64,000 nucleotides of DNA from Ramlibacter sp. (GTDB lineage: Bacteria > Pseudomonadota > Gammaproteobacteria > Burkholderiales > Burkholderiaceae_C). The stretch is from positions 186,001-250,000 of the forward strand of contig JADJPY010000011.1 of assembly GCA_016713005.1 (NCBI GenBank). Direction: 5' to 3'. Of this stretch, positions 44,685-52,848 are shown one piece after another. The translations under genes were made by a program, and so were the position numbers. The number at the start of each line of letters is the position of its first letter. Positions within the stretch are counted from its first letter, which is position 1. The notes under the pieces were generated by a model that had not been told where the DNA came from, did not search any database, and saw only the letters and a list, made by a program, of their open reading frames with translations.

Positions 44685-46217
44685 TCAGGCCTCGCTGCGC
44701 AGCACGCGGCGGTACTGCACGGCCTCGGCCACATGGGCCGCGCCCACCGCCGCTGCGCCGGCCAGGTCGGCGATGGTGCGTGCCACGCGCAGCGTGCGGT
44801 GCGTCCCGCGGGCCGACCAGCCCAGCCGCGCCGCGGCCTTGTTGAGGAACGCTGCGGCCGGTGCGTCCAGACCCGCCTGGTCCTGCAGCGCCTGGCCGGC
44901 CAGCGCGTGGTTCATGCAGCCCTGGCGCGCCATCGCGCGGCTGCGGGCGTGTGCGACCCGTTCGCGCACCGGCCCGCTGGCCTCGCCTGAGGGCGTGCCC
45001 AGCAGATCCTGCGGCGCGACGGCGGGCACCTCCACATGCAGGTCGATGCGGTCCAGCAACGGGCCGCTGAGCCGGCCCTGGTAGCGCGCCACCTGGTCGG
45101 GTGTGCAGCGGCAGGCGCGCAGCGACGAGCCCAGGTGGCCGCAGGGGCAGGGGTTCATGGCCGCCACCAGCTGGAAGCGCGCCGGAAACTCCGCGCGCCG
45201 GGTGGCCCGCGCGATGGTGATGTGGCCGTTTTCCAGCGGCTCGCGCAGGGCCTCCAGCGCGGCGCGGGGGAACTCGGGCAGCTCGTCCAGGAAGAGCACG
45301 CCATGGTGCGCCAGCGAGATTTCGCCGGGGCGCGGCGGCGAGCCACCGCCCACCAGCGCCACCGCGCTGGCGGAGTGGTGCGGCGCACAGGTCGGCCGCT
45401 GACCCCAGTGGGCCAGCTGGAAGCGCCCCGCCAGGCTGGAAAGCGCCGCGCTCTCCAGCGCCTCGGAGGTGTCCATGGGCGGCAGCAAGCCGGCGAAGCG
45501 CTGCGCCAGCATGCTCTTGCCCGAGCCGGGCGGGCCCACCATCAGCAGGCTGTGGCCGCCCGCGGCGGCGATCTCCAGCGCACGGCGCGCCGCGGCCTGG
45601 CCCTTGACGTCGGCCAGATCGGCGTAGTCCGGCGCGGCCAGCACCGGTTGTGATTGCACCCGCGCCCAGCCCGGGCCCGGCTCGGCTGTGGCGCCGGCCG
45701 GCGCAAACGCCGCGACCACATCATTGAGGTGGGTGGCGCGAAACACCTTTGCATCGGGCACCAGCGCCGCCTCCTGGGCGCTGTCTGCCGGCAGCACCAG
45801 GCTGCGGTCACCGCCGGCGCGGTGTACGGCCAGGCTCATGGCCAGAGCGCCGCGCACCGGCCGCAGGTCGCCTGCCAGCGAGAGCTCGCCGGCAAACTCG
45901 CAGCGGTCCAGTGCCGCCAGGTCGACCTGCCCGCTGGCCGCAAGGATGCCCAGGGCAATGGGCAAATCAAACCGGCCGGAATCCTTGGGCAGGTCGGCGG
46001 GCGCCAGGTTGACGGTGATGCGCTTGTTGTTGGGGAAGCTCAGGCCCGCGTTTTGCAGGGCGGAGCGAACCCGTTCGCGGGCCTCCTTGACTTCGGTGTC
46101 GGCCAAGCCCACCAGGGTAAAGCCCGGCAAGCCGTTGGCCAGGTGGACCTCGACCGTGACGGCCGGAGCCTCAAGACCCAAAAGGGCGCGACTGCGCACC
46201 ATTGCGAAGCCAGACAT
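44685..46217 (-). CDS. yifB: YifB/ComM family Mg-chelatase-like AAA+ protein
   Basis: The 510-residue protein has an N-terminal Lon-substrate-like domain (VTVEVHLANGLPGFTLVGLAD), the AAA+ ATPase core with Walker A GPPGSGKSM and LFLDELPEFPR, and the C-terminal Mg-chelatase helical domain. ComM-type members are hexameric helicases that extend branch migration during natural transformation. ATG 46217 follows GAGGAAA; a longer open frame to 46292 lacks a ribosome site. It is divergent from the nitrogen-control unit. Confidence 0.92.
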   Translation of the reverse strand: MSGFAMVRSRALLGLEAPAVTVEVHLANGLPGFTLVGLADTEVKEARERVRSALQNAGLSFPNNKRITVNLAPADLPKDSGRFDLPIALGILAASGQVDLAALDRCEFAGELSLAGDLRPVRGALAMSLAVHRAGGDRSLVLPADSAQEAALVPDAKVFRATHLNDVVAAFAPAGATAEPGPGWARVQSQPVLAAPDYADLADVKGQAAARRALEIAAAGGHSLLMVGPPGSGKSMLAQRFAGLLPPMDTSEALESAALSSLAGRFQLAHWGQRPTCAPHHSASAVALVGGGSPPRPGEISLAHHGVLFLDELPEFPRAALEALREPLENGHITIARATRRAEFPARFQLVAAMNPCPCGHLGSSLRACRCTPDQVARYQGRLSGPLLDRIDLHVEVPAVAPQDLLGTPSGEASGPVRERVAHARSRAMARQGCMNHALAGQALQDQAGLDAPAAAFLNKAAARLGWSARGTHRTLRVARTIADLAGAAAVGAAHVAEAVQYRRVLRSEA

Positions 46218-46375
46218 GCTTTCCTCCTCAATTCGGTGCGTTTTAAGTTCTTGTACGCCAAAGTAAACATCCGGCGCACTAAAACGATGCATTTCAGCGG
46301 TTCCGGGGCCTCAAGGACAACGGATCGGGCCGATTGCCCGTGTACACACTGGCAATAAATACAGTGTAGCCGCGA

Positions 46376-46391
46376 TGGCACGCTCCATGCT
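46376..46391 (+). promoter_or_regulatory. Sigma-54 promoter of the porin-glnK-amtB unit
   Basis: TGGCACGCTCCATGCT has the essential GG-N10-GC spacing of a -24/-12 promoter, with a perfect TGGCAC -24 half and ATGC in place of TTGC. It lies 51 bp before the porin start. Control by NtrC under nitrogen limitation is expected for glnK-amtB. No convincing NtrC site was found, but an ACACTG-N10-CAGTGT inverted repeat lies at 46346-46367. Confidence 0.72.
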
Positions 46392-46441
46392 TACCGTGAA
46401 TTTGCAAGCTTTCTTCACTTCCATCCAAACCGGAGAAATTC

Positions 46442-47182
46442 ATGAACTTCAAGATGCTTCCCGTCGCCGCTGCCGGCCTCCTCCTCGCGACCGCCGTGTC
46501 GGCCCAGCAAAAGGCTCCGGAGCCGGACTACACCTTCGCCTTCAACGTGGGCGCCGTGACCGACTACCGCTACCGTGGCATCTCCCAGTCCCGCCTGCTG
46601 CCCGCAGCGCAGGGCGGTGTGGACTTCTCCCACAAGAGTGGCTTCTATCTGGGCGCCTGGGCGTCCACCATCCGCTGGCTCAAGGACATCCCCGGCGGCG
46701 ACGGCCCGCTGGAGCTGGACCTGTACGGCGGCTACAAGGGCGAGATCGCCAAGGGCGTGACGTATGACGTCGGCCTGCTGCGCTACCAGTACCCGAAGGA
46801 AAACTTCGCCGTGTCGGTCAACACGACGGAACTCTACGGCGCTGTGACCTACGGCCCCGTGACCGGCAAGTACTCGCACTCCCTGACCAACCTGTTCGGC
46901 TTCGGCGCCAGCAAGGGCAGCGGCTACTTCGACGTGTCCGCCACCTTTGATGTGGGTGGTGTGTCGGTCGTGCCGCACATCGGCTATCAGAAAGTCGCTG
47001 GTGCTGCCAACAGTCCCCTCTCCTACACCGACTACTCCGTGACGGTGTCCAAGGACTTCAGCGGCGTCGTGGTGAGCGCAGCCCTGGTTGGCACGGACGC
47101 CAACAAGACGCTGTATGTCACCCCCGCAGGCAAGTTCACCGGCAAGGCCGGCCTGGTGCTCGGCGTCAAGTACAACTTCTGA
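46442..47182 (+). CDS. TorF family putative porin
   Basis: The 246-residue protein has a signal peptide (cleaved after TAVSA), then the Gcw_chp/TorF outer-membrane signature at the mature start (FAFNVGAVTDYRYRGISQS) and alternating beta strands to a C-terminal aromatic residue (KYNF), as in outer-membrane barrels. In Betaproteobacteria it often precedes glnK-amtB. It may help small nitrogen solutes cross the outer membrane, but that is inference from context. It is first in a unit controlled by a sigma-54 promoter. Confidence 0.88.
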   Translation: MNFKMLPVAAAGLLLATAVSAQQKAPEPDYTFAFNVGAVTDYRYRGISQSRLLPAAQGGVDFSHKSGFYLGAWASTIRWLKDIPGGDGPLELDLYGGYKGEIAKGVTYDVGLLRYQYPKENFAVSVNTTELYGAVTYGPVTGKYSHSLTNLFGFGASKGSGYFDVSATFDVGGVSVVPHIGYQKVAGAANSPLSYTDYSVTVSKDFSGVVVSAALVGTDANKTLYVTPAGKFTGKAGLVLGVKYNF

Positions 47183-47206
47183 GCACCGGCTCACTGAGGA
47201 GAACCC

Positions 47207-47545
47207 ATGAAACTCGTAACGGCCATCATCAAACCGTTCAAGCTCGACGAAGTGCGTGAAGCGCTGTCCGGCATCGGCGTGCAGGGCATCACGGTCACCG
47301 AAGTCAAGGGCTTCGGCCGCCAGAAGGGCCACACGGAGCTGTACCGCGGCGCCGAGTACGTCGTCGACTTCCTGCCCAAGGTCAAGATCGAGGCCGCCGT
47401 GGCCGACGACCTGGTCGAGCGCGTGATCGAGTCGGTCGAGGGCGCTGCCCGCACCGGCAAGATCGGCGACGGCAAGATTTTTGTGTACGACCTGGAGCAG
47501 GTGGTCCGCATCCGCACCGGCGAGACCGGCAAAGAAGCCCTCTAA
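47207..47545 (+). CDS. glnK: PII nitrogen regulatory protein GlnK
   Basis: The 112-residue protein starts MKLVTAIIKPFKLDEVREAL. The T-loop contains the uridylylation tyrosine (GHTELYRGAEY, Tyr51), and both PII signatures are present (DDLVERVIE and TGKIGDGKIFV). It senses 2-oxoglutarate and ATP/ADP and plugs the AmtB channel when nitrogen is ample. It lies 24 bp after the porin gene and 17 bp before amtB, in one operon. Confidence 0.96.
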   Translation: MKLVTAIIKPFKLDEVREALSGIGVQGITVTEVKGFGRQKGHTELYRGAEYVVDFLPKVKIEAAVADDLVERVIESVEGAARTGKIGDGKIFVYDLEQVVRIRTGETGKEAL

Positions 47546-47562
47546 CCCGCAGAGAGAACAAC

Positions 47563-49083
47563 ATGAAAAAACTACTCGCCTCCGTGGCCCTTGGCCTGGG
47601 CCTGATGCTGGGCACGGCCGTGGCCGTGGCCCAGACGCCTGCCGCAGCGCCCGCGGCTTCTGCCGCTGCCTCTGAAGCCAAGCCGGCCGAAGCCGCTGCG
47701 TCCGCTGCCGCTCCCGCCGCAGCCCCGGCCGCGGCACCCGCCGCTGCCGCCGCACCGGCTCCTGTCCCCAACAAGGGCGACACCGCCTGGATGACCATGG
47801 CCACCGCCCTGGTGATCTTCATGACCATCCCCGGCCTGGCCCTGTTCTACGGTGGCCTGGTGCGCAGCAAGAACATGCTGTCGGTCCTGATGCAGGTGTT
47901 CGTCGTCAGCTCGCTGATCTATGTGCTGTGGCTGGTGTACGGCTACACGCTGGCTTTTGGTGGCGACGGTGCGTTCATCGGCACGCTGGACAAGCTGTTC
48001 CTCAAGGGTGTGACGCCTGATTCTGTGGCCGCCACCTTCAGCAAGGGTGTGGTGATTCCGGAGCTGACGTTCATCGCCTTCCAGGCCACGTTTGCCGCCA
48101 TCACCTGCGCGCTGATCGTGGGTGCCTTTGCCGAGCGCATCAAGTTCTCTGCCGTGTTGCTGTTCTGCGTGCTGTGGTTCACTTTCAGCTACCTGCCGAT
48201 CGCCCACATGGTGTGGTACTGGGCCGGCCCGGACGCCATCACCGACGCCGCCTCGCTTGAGAAAGTCACGGCCGCGGCCGGCTGGCTGTGGGGCAAGGGC
48301 GCGCTGGACTTCGCCGGCGGCACCGTGGTGCACATCAACGCCGGTATCGCCGGTCTGGTGGCCGCCCTGGTGATCGGCAAACGCATCGGCTACGGCAAGG
48401 AATCGATGGCGCCACACAGCCTGACGATGACCATGATCGGTGCGGCCATGCTGTGGGTGGGCTGGTTCGGTTTCAACGCCGGCTCCGCTCTGGAAGCCAA
48501 CGGTTTCGCCGCCCTGGCCTTCATCAACACGCTGGTGGCCACGGCCGCCGCCACACTGGCCTGGATCACCGGCGAGGCGCTGGCCAAGGGCAAGGCCTCG
48601 ATGCTGGGCGCTGCGTCCGGCGCCGTCGCCGGCCTGGTGGCGATCACCCCGGCCTGCGGCTTTGTCGGCCCGGTCGGCGCGGTCGTGATCGGCCTGGTGG
48701 CCGGCTTCGTCTGCCTGTGGGGTGTCAACGGCCTCAAGCGCATGCTGGGTGCTGACGACGCACTGGACGTCTTCGGCGTCCACGGCGTGGGCGGCATCAT
48801 CGGCGCGCTGCTGACCGGCGTGTTCGCATCGCCCTCCCTGGGCGGCACCGGCATCTGCAACTACGTCACCAACAAGTGCGGCGACCCCGCCGACTTCCCC
48901 GGCATCGGCGCCCAGGTCTGGATCCAGCTCCAGGCCGTGCTGACCACGGTGATCTGGTCCGCGGTGGTGGCGTTCATTGCCTACAAGATTGTCGACCTCG
49001 TGATCGGTCTTCGGGTGAGCGAAGAAGAAGAGCGCGAAGGCCTGGACATCAGCAGCCACGGCGAAACCGCCTACAACCGCTGA
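47563..49083 (+). CDS. amtB: Ammonium transporter
   Basis: The 506-residue protein has a cleavable signal peptide (residues 1-24). An unusually long Ala/Pro linker (to ~residue 67) precedes the 11-helix Amt core. The twin pore histidines are in VHINAGIAG and FGVHGVGG, and the AMT signature region FAGGTVVHINAG is present. It conducts ammonium across the inner membrane and is gated by GlnK encoded just upstream. A strong terminator follows. Confidence 0.95.
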   Translation: MKKLLASVALGLGLMLGTAVAVAQTPAAAPAASAAASEAKPAEAAASAAAPAAAPAAAPAAAAAPAPVPNKGDTAWMTMATALVIFMTIPGLALFYGGLVRSKNMLSVLMQVFVVSSLIYVLWLVYGYTLAFGGDGAFIGTLDKLFLKGVTPDSVAATFSKGVVIPELTFIAFQATFAAITCALIVGAFAERIKFSAVLLFCVLWFTFSYLPIAHMVWYWAGPDAITDAASLEKVTAAAGWLWGKGALDFAGGTVVHINAGIAGLVAALVIGKRIGYGKESMAPHSLTMTMIGAAMLWVGWFGFNAGSALEANGFAALAFINTLVATAAATLAWITGEALAKGKASMLGAASGAVAGLVAITPACGFVGPVGAVVIGLVAGFVCLWGVNGLKRMLGADDALDVFGVHGVGGIIGALLTGVFASPSLGGTGICNYVTNKCGDPADFPGIGAQVWIQLQAVLTTVIWSAVVAFIAYKIVDLVIGLRVSEEEEREGLDISSHGETAYNR

Positions 49084-49128
49084 TCCACGGGTTCACACAA
49101 GAGCAAGCAAGAATCTCCTTTGGATGTT

Positions 49129-49167
49129 CGGCCCGCAGAGCCTCTGGCTCGGCGGGCCGTTTTTTTT
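49129..49167 (+). terminator. Rho-independent terminator of the glnK-amtB unit
   Basis: A CGGCCCGC-AGAGCC / GGCTC-GGCGGGCCG stem with a TCT loop is followed by eight T residues, 45 bp after the amtB stop. Confidence 0.9.
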
Positions 49168-49209
49168 GGGTGGACGCCCGGTGCACAATCAACGCAGGAG
49201 ACTGTGCGC

Positions 49210-50079
49210 ATGACCTCACCCCACCACCCCGTGCTCCAGGCCGGCGGCCTGCGCTGCGAGCTGCGCCCCGAGCTCGGCGGCTGCCTGGCCGGCCTCTGGC
49301 TGGACGGCGAGCCGGTGTTGCGCTCCACCCCTGCGGCGCAGCTGGACACGGTGCGGCAGTCGGCCTGTTATCCGCTGGTGCCGTTTTCCAACCGCGTGGC
49401 GCACGCCACATTGCAGTGGCAGGGCACCAGCCACCCGCTGGTGCGCCACCGCGCCGACGAGCCGCACGCCATCCATGGCGTGGGCTGGCAGCGCCCCTGG
49501 GCGGTGCTGGAGGCCGACGCGCAATTTGCCATGCTGGCGTTTGAGCACCGGCCCGACGCGTCCTGGCCGTTTGCCTTTGACTGCTCGCAGACCCTGAAGC
49601 TGTCGGAAACCGCCCTCGAACTCACGCTGAGCATCACCAACCAGTCGGCCACGCCCGCGCCCGCCGGCCTGGGCTGGCACCCCTACCTTGTCAAGCGCGC
49701 GGGCAGCCACATTGCCTTCAACGCCACCGGGCGCTGGGAGATGGGCGACGACAAGCTGCCGACGCACCGCGCCGGCAGCACCGGGCTGGACGCCGACTGC
49801 GCCGCGCTGGTGGTGGACCACTGCTACGACGGCTGGGATGGCATCGTGCACCTGCGAGACGCGCGGCTGCACACGCAGCTGGCCTCCAGGCTGCAGCGGC
49901 TGGTGGTGTTCACCGATCCGCAGCGGGACTTCATCGCGGTGGAGCCGGTCAGCCACGTCAACGATGCGCTCAACCGCCATGCCGCCGGCGAGGACGCGCA
50001 GGCGCTGGGTGTGCAGGTGCTGCAGCCCGGGGCTTCTTTCAGCGCCTCCATGACGATCACCGTGGAGCGCGCCCGTTGA
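49210..50079 (+). CDS. Aldose 1-epimerase family protein
   Basis: The 289-residue protein has galactose-mutarotase fold markers: the asparagine-arginine pair in PFSNRVAHA, the active-site histidine in HAIHGVGWQRPW, and GLGWHPYL. It should interconvert sugar anomers in the cytoplasm; the sugar is unknown. ATG 49210 was chosen over an upstream open frame that overlaps the terminator. Its stop overlaps the next start (TTGA), so it pairs with the lactonase gene. Confidence 0.88.
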   Translation: MTSPHHPVLQAGGLRCELRPELGGCLAGLWLDGEPVLRSTPAAQLDTVRQSACYPLVPFSNRVAHATLQWQGTSHPLVRHRADEPHAIHGVGWQRPWAVLEADAQFAMLAFEHRPDASWPFAFDCSQTLKLSETALELTLSITNQSATPAPAGLGWHPYLVKRAGSHIAFNATGRWEMGDDKLPTHRAGSTGLDADCAALVVDHCYDGWDGIVHLRDARLHTQLASRLQRLVVFTDPQRDFIAVEPVSHVNDALNRHAAGEDAQALGVQVLQPGASFSASMTITVERAR

Positions 50080-50978
50080 GCTGGCAGGTGGTGGTGCCCG
50101 ATGCCGGCGCGCTGGCGGAGTCGCCGTTCTGGCACCCGCAGGAGCTGTCCCTGTACTGGGTGGACATCCCCGGGCGTGCGGTGTGCCGGTGCAACGTCTT
50201 CATGGGCACGGTGGAGCGGTGGAACCTGCCCCAGGAGCCGGGCTGCATTGCCCCGGTGCAGGGCGGCGGGCTGGTCATGGCCCTGCGTGATGGTGTGTAC
50301 CGCGCGCGCAGCTGGGAGGGCCCGCTGGCGCGGCTGGCCGCTGCGCCGTTTGACGCGGCCCGCCTGCGCTTCAACGACGGCAAATGCGATCCGCAGGGCC
50401 GCTTCTGGGCCGGCAGCTACGTGGACGCGCGTGACGCGCCGCTGGCAGGCCTGTACCGCCTGGCTGGCAGCGCCATGCATCCGGTGCTGGACGGCGTGCT
50501 GGCGGCCAACGGCCTGGCCTGGTCGCCCGACGCACGCACGCTGTATTGGGCCGACACGGCAGGCCACCGTGTGCGTGCCTGGGACTTTGACAGCGCCACC
50601 GGCGCGGTGTCGCGCGAGCGCGGGTTCGCCCGCTTTGACGCCAAGCCCGCAGGCTGGGCACCCGGCCAGGGGCTGCCCTACGGCGGGCGGCCCGATGGCG
50701 CGGCCGTGGACCAGGCGGGCAACTACTGGGTGGCGATGTATGAGGGCGCGCGCCTGCTGCAGCTGTCGCCCGCGGGCGAGGTGCTGCGCGACATCGCCGT
50801 GCCGGCGCAATGCCCCACCATGCCCTGTTTCGGCGGCGACGACCTGCGCACCCTGTACCTGACGACCGCGCGCCACCACCGCAGCGCCGCCGAGCTGGCC
50901 GCCTGGCCGCTGTCGGGCAGCGTGCTGTCGCTGCGCGTGGACGTGCCGGGCCTGCCCGTCAACTTCTTCCAGCCATGA
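50076..50978 (+). CDS. SMP-30/gluconolactonase family hydrolase
   Basis: The 300-residue protein is a six-bladed propeller of the SMP-30 type. The expected metal ligands are the Glu in LAESPFW, the Asn in NGLAWSPDARTLYW and the Asp in GRPDGAAVD; RFNDGKCDPQGRFWAG is the signature loop. It opens sugar lactones to acids. The start is TTG, overlapping the epimerase stop by 4 bp, which indicates coupling and a common sugar pathway. The substrate sugar is not known. Confidence 0.88.
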   Translation: MSWQVVVPDAGALAESPFWHPQELSLYWVDIPGRAVCRCNVFMGTVERWNLPQEPGCIAPVQGGGLVMALRDGVYRARSWEGPLARLAAAPFDAARLRFNDGKCDPQGRFWAGSYVDARDAPLAGLYRLAGSAMHPVLDGVLAANGLAWSPDARTLYWADTAGHRVRAWDFDSATGAVSRERGFARFDAKPAGWAPGQGLPYGGRPDGAAVDQAGNYWVAMYEGARLLQLSPAGEVLRDIAVPAQCPTMPCFGGDDLRTLYLTTARHHRSAAELAAWPLSGSVLSLRVDVPGLPVNFFQP

Positions 50979-50988
50979 AGTTCCAGCC

Positions 50989-51645
50989 ATGAGCCTTTCC
51001 GGATCGATGCGCCTGGCTGTTGTGTCGCTCACGCTTGTCGCCAGCAGCGCGGGGCTGATGCTGCCGCAGCGCGCGCATGCGCAGCTGAGCGTGCAAGAGC
51101 GCGCGCCGCTGGTGCAGCCGCGGGCGCAGCGCGCCCGCGCCGCACTGCGCGAGCTCGGCAGCGGCCTGTACCGGGTGGAAGCCGACTTTGCCGAAGCCCT
51201 GGGCCGGGCCGAACGCCACTGGCGCGACGGCCAGGCCGACGAAGCCGTGCTGGCCCTGGCCGCCCTGCAGAAGTACGGGCCCCTGGCCGAGCTGCCCTTT
51301 ATCAAGGCCCACCTGCTGCTGGCAGCCATTGCCGACGCACGCCACGACCGCGAGTTGCGCAACCACCACCAGGCGTTTGCCGTGGCCCTGGTGGCCGACA
51401 TCACCGCCAGCGGCGACGGCGCCCGCGCCGCCAGCGCCCTGCGCCTGGTGCTGGCCAGCGAGGCAGAAGGCTGGCTGCTGGCGCAGGACGGCCGGCTGCG
51501 GCCACTGGGCAAACGCAGCGTCACCACCCCCGGTGCGAGCTTTGACGTCTGGCGGGTGCGCGACACCGCCGGCGCCGAGCGGGAGGTCTGGTTTGACCTC
51601 TCCGTGTTGCTCAAAACCGCCCGCGCGCCAAAAAAAACCAGCTGA
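50989..51645 (+). CDS. Exported hypothetical protein
   Basis: The 218-residue protein has a signal peptide (cleaved after QRAHA) and a helix-rich body of tandem-helix look (ALRELGSGLYRVEADFAEAL, DEAVLALAALQKYGPLAEL). It ends with a small beta segment (GASFDVWRVRDTAGAEREVW). No named domain is seen. It starts 10 bp after the lactonase gene, so it probably belongs to the same transcript. Confidence 0.7.
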   Translation: MSLSGSMRLAVVSLTLVASSAGLMLPQRAHAQLSVQERAPLVQPRAQRARAALRELGSGLYRVEADFAEALGRAERHWRDGQADEAVLALAALQKYGPLAELPFIKAHLLLAAIADARHDRELRNHHQAFAVALVADITASGDGARAASALRLVLASEAEGWLLAQDGRLRPLGKRSVTTPGASFDVWRVRDTAGAEREVWFDLSVLLKTARAPKKTS

Positions 51646-51690
51646 GCTGTTCATAAATTTCAGGCGACGCCGCCGCCGCACGCCCGTAAC

Positions 51691-52833
51691 ATGGCGGCCA
51701 TGGACCCGACCCTGAGCCCCTTCATCGACCGCATCCGCGCCGCCGCGGCCAGCGGCACCCCGCTGCGCTTCCGTGGCGGCGGCACCAAGGATTTCTTTGG
51801 CGAGTCGCTGCAAGGCGAACTGCTGGAGACGGCGCCGCTGGCCGGCATCACCAGCTATGAGCCCAGCGAGCTGGTGGTCACCGTGCGCGCAGGCACGCCC
51901 CTGGCCGAACTGGAGGCCGTGCTGGCCGAAAAAGGCCAGTGCCTGCCGTTCGAGCCACCGCACTACGGCGGCGCTGCGGGGAGCGAAGCGACCGTGGGTG
52001 GCATGGTTGCCGCCGGCCTGTCCGGCCCCGCGCGCGCCACCGTGGGTGCGGTGCGCGACTATGTGCTGGGCCTCTCGATGATCAACGGCCGGGCCGAGCC
52101 GCTGACCTTTGGCGGCCAGGTCATGAAGAACGTGGCCGGCTACGACGTGTCGCGCCTGATGTGCGGCTCACTGGGCACGCTGGGCCTGATCACCGAGGTC
52201 AGCCTCAAGGTGCTGCCGGTGGCGCCGGCCGAAGCCACGCTGCGCTTTGACATGGACGAGGCCACGGCCATCCGCCGGCTCAACCAGTGGGCCGGCCAGC
52301 CGCTGCCGCTGAACGCCAGCTCCTGGGTGGTGGACGCCGGCCAGCCCGTGCTGTACCTGCGCCTGCGTGGCGCGGTGGCGGCGGTGCAGGCCGCCTGCGA
52401 GCGCATGCTGCGTGAGGCGGGCGGCGAACGCGTCGACTCGCCCGCCACCACGGCGGACTGGACGGCGGCGCGCGACCTGCGCCTGCCCTGGTTTTCCGAC
52501 GGCTTTGCCCGCGGGCAGGACCTGTGGCGCCTTTCGGTGCCGCAGGTGGCGCCGCCCCTGGGCGTGGGCGACACCCTGATTGACTGGCTGGGTGCCCAGC
52601 GCTGGGTCTGGGCCGACGCGGGCGATGCGCAGGCCGCGCAGCGCTTGCGCGCCGCGGCCGCTGCGGCAGGCGGGCACGCTACACTTTTTATAGCTAACCA
52701 ACCAGCATCCACGGGGGCTACAGCCCGATTTGATGCCCTGAAACCGCCGCTGGACCGGATCCACCGCGAGCTAAAACGCGAGTTCGACCCGGCGGGGATT
52801 TTCAACCCCGGGCGGCTGGTCGCGCAGGCCTGA
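51691..52833 (+). CDS. glcE: Glycolate oxidase subunit GlcE (FAD-binding)
   Basis: The protein has 380 residues. The VAO-type FAD-binding domain shows LRFRGGGTKDFFGE, GGMVAAGLSGPARATVGAVRDYVLG, here quoted in parts (GGMVAAGLSGP and GAVRDYVLGL), and GGQVMKNVAGYDVSRL. With GlcD and GlcF it oxidises glycolate to glyoxylate at the membrane. ATG 51700 is an alternative start. A dispersed repeat is read through in frame (nt 52678-52731) and encodes about 18 residues near the C-terminus, before the conserved DPAGIFNPGRL. GlcF follows after 15 bp; glcD is not in the window. Confidence 0.92.
   Translation: MAAMDPTLSPFIDRIRAAAASGTPLRFRGGGTKDFFGESLQGELLETAPLAGITSYEPSELVVTVRAGTPLAELEAVLAEKGQCLPFEPPHYGGAAGSEATVGGMVAAGLSGPARATVGAVRDYVLGLSMINGRAEPLTFGGQVMKNVAGYDVSRLMCGSLGTLGLITEVSLKVLPVAPAEATLRFDMDEATAIRRLNQWAGQPLPLNASSWVVDAGQPVLYLRLRGAVAAVQAACERMLREAGGERVDSPATTADWTAARDLRLPWFSDGFARGQDLWRLSVPQVAPPLGVGDTLIDWLGAQRWVWADAGDAQAAQRLRAAAAAAGGHATLFIANQPASTGATARFDALKPPLDRIHRELKREFDPAGIFNPGRLVAQA
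52678..52731 (+). repeat. Dispersed ~54-bp hairpin repeat inside glcE
   Basis: GCTACACTTTTTATAGC is followed by CAGCATCCACGGGGGCTACA and GCCCGATTT. The repeat is exactly in frame and stop-free in glcE, coding for ATLFIANQPASTGATARF. Read in some other frames the family contains stops, so this orientation is tolerated coding DNA. Confidence 0.85.
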
Positions 52834-52848
52834 CGGGGAGCCCACACC

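Noticed and set aside
46346..46367. ACACTG-N10-CAGTGT as an NtrC enhancer
   Set aside because: It does not match the NtrC consensus and lies too close to the -24 element. It is mentioned only as a symmetric site.
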